64,000 nucleotides of DNA from DATKUC01 sp964553615. Its GTDB lineage: Bacteria; Spirochaetota; Spirochaetia; DSM-27196; DATKUC01. The stretch spans positions 1-64,000 of the forward strand of contig CAZKMA010000003.1 of NCBI GenBank assembly GCA_964553615.1. Direction: 5' to 3'. The number at the start of each line of letters is the position of its first letter. Within the stretch, counting starts at the first letter, position 1. Shown piece after piece: positions 1 to 6,396 of the stretch. The notes beneath the pieces were generated by a model. It was not told where the DNA came from, made no database searches, and saw only the letters and a program-made list of their open reading frames with translations. Made by a program: the position numbers and the translations under genes.

Positions 1-169
1 ATGTCCCCTTCGGGTTCATGCGGTAAGCTTTCTGGCTTCCTCCTTTCGTTGTGTTGTCGTGATCTCCTGAACCTGAAGCTGGGTTTCTTCCCAGAGGATT
101 GCACACTCTCTTCGAGCCATTTGCGTACCGTTGCCTCGTCTCATACGACGTTGCCGGTTCCGCCATACC
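1..169. other. Left-edge region, no supported gene
   Basis: Beyond the hsp20 terminator I see only short overlapping frames on the minus strand, one of 55 codons reaching the edge without a stop. AAAGGAGG occurs around 46-39 (minus strand) but no start codon is suitably placed after it. The next real gene is likely outside the window. Confidence 0.4.
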
Positions 170-196
170 AAAAAAGGAGGTCCCGGCGGGACCTCC
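170..196 (-). terminator. Intrinsic terminator of the hsp20 operon
   Basis: A perfect 9-bp stem (GGAGGTCCC at 176-184, GGGACCTCC at 188-196) with a 3-nt loop is followed on the minus strand by six T residues (170-175). It lies 25 nt beyond the stop of the small membrane-protein gene, so it should end the hsp20 transcript. Confidence 0.85.
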
Positions 197-220
197 AATG
201 AGTTTCCGAACTGGTCCGAC

Positions 221-346
221 TCAGTTCGATTGATCTCTGTCGGACCGGTTATCCTTTATCATCCGTACTACGCGTTGTACGCCCTTGTCGATTTGCGGTT
301 TGAAAAACCATCCGATTGCCACTCCAACTATGAGCCACAAGATCAT
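221..346 (-). CDS. Small (41 aa) single-pass membrane protein coupled to hsp20
   Basis: The 41-residue product starts MILWLIVGVAIGWFF, one hydrophobic helix of about 15 residues, followed by a basic, hydrophilic tail (KPQIDKGVQRVVRMI and on). The ATG overlaps the hsp20 TGA as ATGA, and GGAGC sits about 7 nt upstream, so translation is probably coupled to hsp20. The intrinsic terminator follows immediately. I do not recognise a family. The positive-inside pattern suggests an inner-membrane protein with a cytoplasmic C-terminus. That it is a real gene rests on the start/stop overlap, the ribosome-binding site, the terminator placement and the clear membrane segment. Confidence 0.65.
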   Translation of the reverse strand: MILWLIVGVAIGWFFKPQIDKGVQRVVRMIKDNRSDRDQSN

Positions 347-879
347 AGCTTTGCTCCTTCGTTCTCATCATCCTCAGTGTGGATGTGCACCGTGAAGCCC
401 TCTGCATCTTTTGCTTCTTCACGCGGCGGAATGGCTATCTTCAAAATGCCGTTCTTGAAGGTGGCCTTTGCAGCCTGTTGATCAAACTTGTCCTGAGGCA
501 CGTAGTATTTCTGCTCCGAGAAATCCTTCAATTTCAGACGCCTTTTGAAAAAGCGGACATTTTCCGTCTCCCGGCTGCCTTCCGGTATGTGCCCGCCGAG
601 GTTCAAATGGTTTCCCTTGAACTCGACACTGATGTCCTTTTCGGCAAAACCTGCAAGAGCAAACTCAAACACCAGGCTTTTGTCCTCGGTGATGTAGACG
701 TTTGCCGGCGGATAGTCGTATCCGGGGTAGTAGTCCCTCCCTTCCCGCCAGGAAAATGCATGCCACTTTTCCTTCGGATCGAAGTGCATGCCTTCGGTGA
801 AAGCCTGGCCAAACTCTTCTGCTGCCGAGAAAATCTCGTCGAGAATTCGGCCGATATCCATGAAATCGCGGTCCTTCAT
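343..879 (-). CDS. Small heat-shock protein, Hsp20/alpha-crystallin family
   Basis: 178 aa. ATP-independent holdase chaperone that binds unfolding proteins in the cytoplasm. An acidic and aromatic N-terminal arm (about residues 1-60) is followed by an alpha-crystallin domain (about 65-160) with the typical strands VYITEDKSLVFEFALAGF and NGILKIAIPP. The last carries an IxI-like segment used in oligomer contacts. The start at 879 is chosen because GGAGG lies about 7 nt upstream (ATGGAGGCGTCCTATG); an in-frame extension further upstream has no such site and no homology. It is the first gene of a two-gene minus-strand operon with the 41-aa membrane protein. I saw no CIRCE element upstream. Confidence 0.9.
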   Translation of the reverse strand: MKDRDFMDIGRILDEIFSAAEEFGQAFTEGMHFDPKEKWHAFSWREGRDYYPGYDYPPANVYITEDKSLVFEFALAGFAEKDISVEFKGNHLNLGGHIPEGSRETENVRFFKRRLKLKDFSEQKYYVPQDKFDQQAAKATFKNGILKIAIPPREEAKDAEGFTVHIHTEDDENEGAKL

Positions 880-1199
880 AGGACGCCTCCATACAGTAGC
901 CGCCCCGCAGGGCGCTTGGTCTGGTTCCTCATACGAGGCAACCCGTTCGGTTCCCGTCTCCGGCGAACCGCGGGACTCGTGCATACGCGGTGATGTACTA
1001 CGCAGTCCCTTGCCAATATATATGCAATAGTTATGCCAGGAGTGGCCAGAACGACGAAATTCCCGGGCCATCCGCGAAAATACTCCAGGTAATGTCGGAA
1101 GCGTCTAAGTGTTTTCTGTTGAATAACTTAAGTCTTCTTCTGCAGATCGATCAACCTGCAAATCCTGCGGCACCATACCGCTTCCCTCGCTGAGGAGTG

Positions 1200-1236
1200 G
1201 ACCTGACCCGGGCTTCGTTCGCCTCAGGGTCTTTTT
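1200..1236 (+). terminator. Candidate intrinsic terminator without an obvious gene
   Basis: GACCTGA (1200-1206) can pair with TCAGGGTC (1224-1231, one bulged G), followed by TTTTT. A competing pairing, CTGAGG (1190-1195) with CCTCAG (1222-1227), would break the stem. No plus-strand coding frame precedes it, so it could end a non-coding transcript or be fortuitous. Confidence 0.35.
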
Positions 1237-1298
1237 GACCCAGATCACGTGCTACGGTGCCATTCTGTGGATCAGTTTTTCACCCCGATAGATCCCAT

Positions 1299-1328
1299 GA
1301 AGTATCAACAACCGTGTTGATAACACTC
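1299..1328 (+). repeat. Dispersed palindromic repeat, copy 1
   Basis: Contains GAAGTATCA-n6-GTGTTGAT, the core shared with copies at 1431-1465 and 61766-61799. Here it forms a perfect dyad, TATCAACA-ACCG-TGTTGATA (1303-1322). Confidence 0.6.
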
Positions 1329-1430
1329 AGCGAGCGAACCACCCCGAAATCGTTGTCTTATCCGGAGTGCCCGGGGACTGCTCAGTCGGGGCGGCGGCAC
1401 AAAAGGCGCGCCGCGCTCGGGCAACGTTCC

Positions 1431-1465
1431 ATCAACACGCTCAGTGATACTTCAGAGAGGTTTCC
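1431..1465 (-). repeat. Dispersed palindromic repeat, copy 2
   Basis: On the minus strand it carries GAAGTATCA-n6-GTGTTGAT preceded by GGAAACCTCT. It matches the copy at 61766-61799 over about 35 bp with a few differences and one 1-nt length change. Confidence 0.65.
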
Positions 1466-1566
1466 GAAAGGGCACGGTTCTGCTAAGATTTCCTCTGACT
1501 CCGCGCGGGAACAGACCCGTGCAGAGCCCAACCACACGGCGGCGTGCCGCGAGATAAGGACATTTA

Positions 1567-2601
1567 TTGGCTCTTCGAATACTTTTTATCGGTGAAATCG
1601 TCGGCAAGGCAGGAATCTTCTGTGTGAAATCCCTGCTCCCATCTCTCCGGAAGGAACTCCACGTGGATTTTGTCATCGCCAACGGCGACGGCGCAACGGG
1701 CGGGTTCGGTTTGGGAAAGAACCATTCCATCTATCTTCGGAAGCTCGGGATCGACGTACTGACGTCCGGCGACCAGATCTACTTCAAGAAGGATATGGTG
1801 CAGCATATCGAGCGGGCATCCTACATTCTCCGTCCGGCGAACTACCCTCAGGTGGATCCAGGACGTGGGTGGCGCTATTACTCGGTCGAGATAGAAGGGC
1901 CGGACCAGGCGGTGGCCGGCTCAAGCCGGCAGTCGGAGACCCAGGGGATGGCGGAAACGGAAGTGGCGGCACCGGACAATGCCACGGTGCCCGAGAACGC
2001 GGAAAGTGCGGATACCGGCCAGAGCGCGGAAACTGCGGCGAGCTCCGGCGATTCGCCGCAGAATCGGCCGCGGCGCCGGGAGCCGAAACCTGGTTCACGA
2101 ACCATTGCGGTTGTTAACCTCATGGGCCAGTCAGGATTTACCCGGACACATCTGAGCAACCCGTTTACCTATCTTCCGGAGATCGTCTCCCGCATTCATC
2201 GTGAAACGAAGACTGTCATCGTTGATTTTCACGCGGTCACGACGGCGGAGAAGAGCAGCATGTTCCATCATGCGGATGGGAAGGTGAGTGCGGTTATCGG
2301 CACCGGCACCCGGGCAATTACTGCGGATGCAGAGGTGATGCCCCGCGGCACTGCAGTCATAAGCGATGCAGGGCGCACGGGAAGTCTGAACAGCGTTGCA
2401 GGTCTCGATCCGAAAATAGAGCTCCAGAAGTTCCTGAACCAGATTCCTGAGCGTTCACGGGACGCATGGGATGGGCTCGAGCTTCAGGGGGTTCTCATAG
2501 AGATCGATGACGAGGGTCGTGCGACTCGCATTGACACCATTCGAAGAGCATGTACCGAGGTACCCGATCGTGACCGAGAAGGCGACAGTAACAGGAATTG
2601 A
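1567..2601 (+). CDS. YmdB-family metallophosphoesterase homologue, probably inactive
   Basis: 344 aa from a TTG start; AAGGA ends 7 nt upstream and the family N-terminus (LRILFIGEIVG) begins at once. Canonical YmdB proteins (about 265 aa) are dinuclear-metal 2',3'-cyclic-nucleotide phosphodiesterases. The fold is recognisable throughout (ANGDGATGGFG, LRPANYP, VDFHAVTTAEK, PRGTAVISDAGRTG). However, the metal ligands are mostly changed: the NGEN motif reads NGDG (40-42), GNHxWD reads GDQIYF (68-73) and GTHTHV reads GTGTRA (246-250); only H222 remains of the histidines. A 65-70 residue Ala/Glu/Ser-rich insert (about 110-178) interrupts the domain. It is probably a structural or binding protein. 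The 3' end overlaps rseC. Confidence 0.85.
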   Translation: MALRILFIGEIVGKAGIFCVKSLLPSLRKELHVDFVIANGDGATGGFGLGKNHSIYLRKLGIDVLTSGDQIYFKKDMVQHIERASYILRPANYPQVDPGRGWRYYSVEIEGPDQAVAGSSRQSETQGMAETEVAAPDNATVPENAESADTGQSAETAASSGDSPQNRPRRREPKPGSRTIAVVNLMGQSGFTRTHLSNPFTYLPEIVSRIHRETKTVIVDFHAVTTAEKSSMFHHADGKVSAVIGTGTRAITADAEVMPRGTAVISDAGRTGSLNSVAGLDPKIELQKFLNQIPERSRDAWDGLELQGVLIEIDDEGRATRIDTIRRACTEVPDRDREGDSNRN

Positions 2602-3001
2602 ACGTGTCGACGACGCGGGCGTGGAAATCGTCACAATTGAAGCGGCGCCGGATCGATGTGAATCATGCAGCTCGAGTTTCTGTGCGCTGCACAGGTCAGC
2701 TTTCACGGCCCGGAACACCGCAAAACTCGCGCTTCGCGTTGGTGATGTGGTTGATGTCTCTGTGCCGCCGGGTCGTGCACTCGGTGCCGGGCTGCTGGTC
2801 TTTATTCTTCCGCTCGCTTTTTTCGTTGCGTTCTATCTGGGAGCAATGGGACTCGGAGTATCGGGCGATGCCGGACGGACTGCGCTCGGGTTTGTCGGTC
2901 TGGTTGTCGGGTTCAGTGTCACTCTGCTCGCATCCCGGGGCCGAAGAGACCGGGATGCTCCCGTCATCTCTGCGGTAGTGCGCGAGGATTCTCAGGCGTA
3001 G
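2570..3001 (+). CDS. rseC: RseC/MucC-like membrane protein (SoxR-reducing system type)
   Basis: 143 aa. A short N-terminal domain with a cysteine cluster (RCESCSSSFC, C-x2-C-x4-C) comes before two membrane helices (about residues 67-90 and 97-118) and a basic C-terminal tail, the arrangement of RseC proteins. In other bacteria these tune sigma-E signalling or form part of the Rsx/SoxR-reducing apparatus; neither set of partners is visible here. I chose the GTG at 2570 because the family N-terminus (TEKATVTGIE) starts there and GAGG lies just upstream. Earlier in-frame starts would lie deep inside the preceding gene. It overlaps the ymdB-like gene by 32 nt and converges on lipB with a 10-nt overlap. 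Confidence 0.75.
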   Translation: MTEKATVTGIERVDDAGVEIVTIEAAPDRCESCSSSFCALHRSAFTARNTAKLALRVGDVVDVSVPPGRALGAGLLVFILPLAFFVAFYLGAMGLGVSGDAGRTALGFVGLVVGFSVTLLASRGRRDRDAPVISAVVREDSQA

Positions 3002-3654
3002 GTCTCGGGCACCTCGTAGGCGTACATTTCGCAGAAGTGACGCACCAGCTGTCCCTTCACGGTATCCATAGCAGTCTCTGTGCCGAGGAGTTCTTTCATT
3101 GAAGTCTGACCACGATCGTGGATTCCGCAGGGAACGATCCAGCGGAAGTGGTCAAGGTTCGTGTTTACGTTGAAGGCAAAGCCGTGCATGGTAACCGATT
3201 GTTTCACGGCAAGTCCGATGGCGGTTATCTTCTCGTCTCCCACCCACACTCCACGATGTTCGTCGTCGTGACGCGCCTCAATTCCATATTCGGTGCGAAG
3301 CAGACGGATGAATACTTCTTCAAGGTTTTCTACGAACGTTTTCAGCTTCCGTTGGTGATTGTAGAGATTGATGATGAGATAACCGACGATCTGCCCGGGT
3401 CCGTGGTAGGTGACTTCGCCACCTCGATTTACTCTGAATACCTCGACGCCCATCCTGGCAAGTTCGTCCGGAGTTGCCAGAATATCGCTCGGGCTGGCAC
3501 TCTTGCCCATGGTTATGACGGGTGGATGCTCAACGAGGATGAGCGTATCTGAAATCTCCTCTTTCTGCCGTTTCGCGACCAGATCAAATTGCATGTCGAG
3601 TGCGGCCTGGTACCCTGTCCGGCCAATATCCAGTACGGTGAGCGGGAGCGACAT
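2992..3654 (-). CDS. lipB: Octanoyltransferase LipB
   Basis: 220 aa, the usual LipB length. It transfers octanoyl from acyl-carrier protein to lipoyl domains, the first step of endogenous lipoate synthesis. Signature elements are present: RGGEVTYHGPGQ, the catalytic lysine region DEKITAIGLAV, and the nucleophile motif IVPCGI. The start is set by AAAGGAG about 10 nt upstream, and the ATG overlaps the cheB stop as TGATG. It is the third gene of a cheR-cheB-lipB minus-strand operon, an unexpected partner for chemotaxis genes. No lipA is in the window. Confidence 0.93.
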   Translation of the reverse strand: MSLPLTVLDIGRTGYQAALDMQFDLVAKRQKEEISDTLILVEHPPVITMGKSASPSDILATPDELARMGVEVFRVNRGGEVTYHGPGQIVGYLIINLYNHQRKLKTFVENLEEVFIRLLRTEYGIEARHDDEHRGVWVGDEKITAIGLAVKQSVTMHGFAFNVNTNLDHFRWIVPCGIHDRGQTSMKELLGTETAMDTVKGQLVRHFCEMYAYEVPETYA

Positions 3655-4859
3655 CAGCGGAACTCCTTTGCCAGCCGATTGATGACCGACGCAATCTGCG
3701 GAAGCGGCACCTGGAGTTGGAGGTTCCCTTTTTCCCATGCTACTTTCGGCATTCCGTACACAATGGATGTAGACGAATCCTGGCCGATCGTGATCCCGCC
3801 CTTCTCTCTGATCCGCCCGATATTCTGCGCGCCGTCTCGACCCATTCCGGTCATTATGAGCGCCATTGCCCGTGAGCCGTACACCTCGGCCACAGAATCG
3901 AACAACACATCAACAGAAGGCCGGTGGCCGTTTACCGGCCCCTGATCTCCCACGCGAACGACGGCACCGAGAGGAAGACGTTCTACGGTGAGGTGCCGGT
4001 CTCCGCGCGCAATGAGTATTCGCCCCGGTTTCGCCATGTCCCCTTCTTTGGCTTCGCGTACTTCAAGCGGACAGATACGGTCCAGGCTCCGTGCGAACTC
4101 TTCCGTGAACCCCGCGGGCATGTGCTGTACAACAAGGACCGGGAGTCCGAGGTCGGCGTCCAGCTCGGCGAAGACTTTGCGCAGTGCGTTCGGTCCTCCG
4201 GTCGAAATGCCGATTGCCAGCACCTCAATTGTCGACCCGTGTGCCGCGTCTTTTCCTCGTCGATGAATGAGGTCCTGCAATGCACTCGCCAGATCGGGCG
4301 CTGAAACCGGAGCCGGCTGGGGAGCCGGCTCCGCTGAGGTGTATTGATCGGGGACAGTCTTACGTTCGGTGGCCGGCGGTGAAGCTGTCGCCGGTGTCGC
4401 CTCCGGCGCAGGTTCGGATGCCGCCCGCAGCACCTCCAGGCGTCGCTGGTGCTGTCGACCGTAGGACCGCAGCAAATGAGTCAACTGTTCTCCGATAAGG
4501 TGGAGGTCTTCGCTCTCGGAGCCGGAGGGTTTCATGATGAAATCACTCGCTCCGAGTGAGAGTGCGTCCATTGTTACACGCGCTCCGCGTTGGGCGATGG
4601 AAGAGAGGATTACAACGGGTATGTCGATTCCCCGCCGCCGGCGCTGTTCCAGAAACTGGAGTCCGTTCATCTCCGGCATCTCGATATCGAGTACAATTAC
4701 GTCCGGAGAGAGTTTTTCAAGCTTCTGCAAAGCGAACGCACCGTTCATTGCCTTTCCCACGAGCTGCAGGTCCGGCGACGATTCCACAATCCGGCCAATC
4801 AAATTCCGCATGAGCGCGGAGTCATCGACAACGAGTACGGATATGGGCTGTTCGTCCAC
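3654..4859 (-). CDS. cheB: Chemotaxis protein-glutamate methylesterase CheB
   Basis: 401 aa. Removes methyl groups from chemoreceptor glutamates, so driving adaptation. An N-terminal receiver domain (about 6-125) has the phosphoacceptor in VLDIEMPEMNG and the lysine in FIMKPSG. An unusually long Ala/Pro/Thr linker (about 148-195) follows, then the CheB esterase domain (about 205-395) with the catalytic serine in GISTGGPN, histidine in VQHMPAG and aspartate in MTGMGRDG. It lies 10 nt downstream of cheR in the same operon. The long linker is the only unusual feature. Confidence 0.96.
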   Translation of the reverse strand: MDEQPISVLVVDDSALMRNLIGRIVESSPDLQLVGKAMNGAFALQKLEKLSPDVIVLDIEMPEMNGLQFLEQRRRRGIDIPVVILSSIAQRGARVTMDALSLGASDFIMKPSGSESEDLHLIGEQLTHLLRSYGRQHQRRLEVLRAASEPAPEATPATASPPATERKTVPDQYTSAEPAPQPAPVSAPDLASALQDLIHRRGKDAAHGSTIEVLAIGISTGGPNALRKVFAELDADLGLPVLVVQHMPAGFTEEFARSLDRICPLEVREAKEGDMAKPGRILIARGDRHLTVERLPLGAVVRVGDQGPVNGHRPSVDVLFDSVAEVYGSRAMALIMTGMGRDGAQNIGRIREKGGITIGQDSSTSIVYGMPKVAWEKGNLQLQVPLPQIASVINRLAKEFR

Positions 4860-4869
4860 TTTGGGTCCC

Positions 4870-5694
4870 CTAGGTAAACTTTAAAAATTTTCGATAGATG
4901 CAGGCCCAGTCGGTCTTGAGAAACTCGAACTGGGTATTCATGCCGAAGAGCGATTCCGAATGCCCGATGTAGAGATAGGAGTGCGAGCTCATCGCGTCCC
5001 AGAATCGGCCGACCGAAGATTTCTGCGCGGGCTCATCAAAGTAGATCAGAACGTTTCGGCAGAACACGATATCGAGGCCCCGAAGGCCACTATCGTTCTT
5101 CAGATTATGATAGTCGAATTTGACCAGACTCTTGATCTCGTCACGGATTTGATAGCCGTTGTTCTTCTTCTCGAAGTACTTCGCCAGATACCGCTCGGGA
5201 ACGCCCGCAATCCGATTGTCCGTGTAGAAGCCTTCCTTTCCCACCATGAGGGATTTCAGACTGATGTCCGAGCCGATTATTTCTATAGCAATGTCGGGAG
5301 GAAGGATTTCCTTCATCATCATTGCAATCGAATAGGGTTCTTCGCCGGTTGAGCATCCGGCACTCCATACACGGATTCGTTTCTCGCCGCGGCGTCGTTT
5401 TTCTGCGATAAGGTCCGGAAGTACGTGGAACTCGAGTGTCTGGAAATGAGCAGTATTGCGGAAAAAACGCGTAAGATTTGTTGTGACCGAGTCGAGCAGG
5501 ACCTTCAGTTCTTCCTGATCGCCGATGATGCGCGCGTAGTACTCGTCCGCGCTGTGAAGCCGCGCAGACTTCAGGCGTTCCCGAAGGCGGCTCTCGAGGA
5601 TTGATCGATTCGAGGTTGAGAAATGAATTCCGCTCGCGTCATAAATCAGCGACCGGTATCTTTCGAAGTCGGTGTCAGTCAGGAAGTCTGCCAT
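4870..5694 (-). CDS. cheR: Chemotaxis protein methyltransferase CheR
   Basis: 274 aa. Methylates chemoreceptor glutamates with S-adenosylmethionine, opposing CheB. It has the N-terminal helical CheR domain (about 1-75), the SAM-binding motif VWSAGCSTGEEPYS and the later motif DIVFCRNVLIYF. It is the first gene of the cheR-cheB-lipB operon and has a strong sigma-70-type promoter upstream (5722-5750). There are no receptor or cheA/cheW genes in the window. Confidence 0.96.
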   Translation of the reverse strand: MADFLTDTDFERYRSLIYDASGIHFSTSNRSILESRLRERLKSARLHSADEYYARIIGDQEELKVLLDSVTTNLTRFFRNTAHFQTLEFHVLPDLIAEKRRRGEKRIRVWSAGCSTGEEPYSIAMMMKEILPPDIAIEIIGSDISLKSLMVGKEGFYTDNRIAGVPERYLAKYFEKKNNGYQIRDEIKSLVKFDYHNLKNDSGLRGLDIVFCRNVLIYFDEPAQKSSVGRFWDAMSSHSYLYIGHSESLFGMNTQFEFLKTDWACIYRKFLKFT

Positions 5695-5721
5695 ACTCTA
5701 CAACACTTTTTTCCAAAAAAA

Positions 5722-5750
5722 AGTCTAATCATATCGCTCCCTCGTGTCAA
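5722..5750 (-). promoter_or_regulatory. Sigma-70-type promoter of cheR-cheB-lipB
   Basis: On the minus strand a consensus -35 TTGACA (5750-5745) lies 17 nt from a -10 TAGACT (5727-5722), leaving a leader of about 20 nt before the cheR ATG at 5694. Confidence 0.7.
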
Positions 5751-5866
5751 TACTGGAGCTTTATGTTAAATTAAATATAATGGATTTCAACACGATCAAC
5801 AACCATAAGTCGAATTCACGATGGGCAAACATGAAAACTTTTCGTCACGTGTTATACTCGAAGTTA

Positions 5867-6340
5867 ATGGCCAGCCCCACCACTCAACTAGAGATCAAAG
5901 CCATCGTAATGCACCGTCGGACGCACGAGCCCACCGTCATCCTTCAGGACACCGGTGGACTTCACACGGTTCCGGTTCCGGTCGCATCTGCCGAAGCCGG
6001 AGCGCTGGTAATCGGGTTCGATGAGAGCGGCCCTGGCGTTCCACTCCCGCACGATATCGTGGTGCAGCTTTTCAGCGCGCACCGGTTTACCCCGCAGAAC
6101 GTCATGTTTCGCGTTGATGAATCGGGTCGACTTTTCTCTACCCTGTGGTATCGATTCCGCCGTCGGGTCCATTCAATCGCCATGCAACCCGGGGATGCGC
6201 TGACCATTGCTATCCGATTGAGCGTCCCTATACTCATTCCAACCGAACAGCTTGTTCACTATTCACCGCCCGGCATACCCGACAGTCTTGACGTCTTTTC
6301 CCAGGATGTCCTGCTTCTCGGACATCCGTTCAACGGCTGA
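5867..6340 (+). CDS. Bifunctional nuclease family (BFN/DUF151) protein
   Basis: 157 aa with the start used here. The domain begins almost at once (LEIKAIVMHRRTHEPTVILQD) and keeps the family layout: a central PLPHDIVVQLF segment and the late segment GDALTIAIRLSVPILIPTE. Family members are small proteins of uncertain role, linked in plants and bacteria to weak nuclease activity. Upstream in-frame ATGs exist at 5744, 5780 and 5831. A TATAAT at 5776-5781 would place transcription start near 5788, so only 5831 and 5867 are plausible; neither has a strong ribosome-binding site. The gene is divergent from cheR. Confidence 0.7.
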   Translation: MASPTTQLEIKAIVMHRRTHEPTVILQDTGGLHTVPVPVASAEAGALVIGFDESGPGVPLPHDIVVQLFSAHRFTPQNVMFRVDESGRLFSTLWYRFRRRVHSIAMQPGDALTIAIRLSVPILIPTEQLVHYSPPGIPDSLDVFSQDVLLLGHPFNG

Positions 6341-6359
6341 CCGTCATCCCGTTTCCCGC

Positions 6360-6396
6360 TTGATACGTTACCCCATTGCAGCGTAACTTCTGTGAA
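6360..6396 (+). promoter_or_regulatory. Candidate leaderless promoter of ktrB
   Basis: TTGATA (6360-6365), an 18-nt spacer and TAACTT (6384-6389) put the expected transcription start at about 6396, the A of the ktrB ATG. No Shine-Dalgarno is visible upstream of this ATG. Confidence 0.5.

Larger units (their letters stand above)
880..1566. other. Gene-poor intergenic region with repeats and an orphan terminator
   Basis: About 690 bp between the divergent hsp20 and ymdB-like genes with no convincing coding frame on either strand. It contains a candidate plus-strand terminator (1200-1236) and two copies of a dispersed palindromic repeat (1299-1328 and 1431-1465). The leader of hsp20 must lie in its left part, but I cannot place the promoter with confidence. 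Confidence 0.5.

Noticed and set aside
1..166. Partial 55-codon minus-strand frame running off the left edge
   Set aside because: It starts directly after the terminator T-run with no ribosome-binding site and has a low-complexity hydrophilic product.
379..993. Long open frame on the plus strand opposite hsp20
   Set aside because: It is fully antisense to a clear alpha-crystallin gene, has no family features and no ribosome-binding site.
880..1071. In-frame upstream extension of the Hsp20 protein
   Set aside because: The added residues have no homology and a strong GGAGG precedes the internal ATG at 879.
1257..1595. 112-codon plus-strand frame before the ymdB-like gene
   Set aside because: It runs through two repeat copies, overlaps the true gene start and shows no protein-like pattern.
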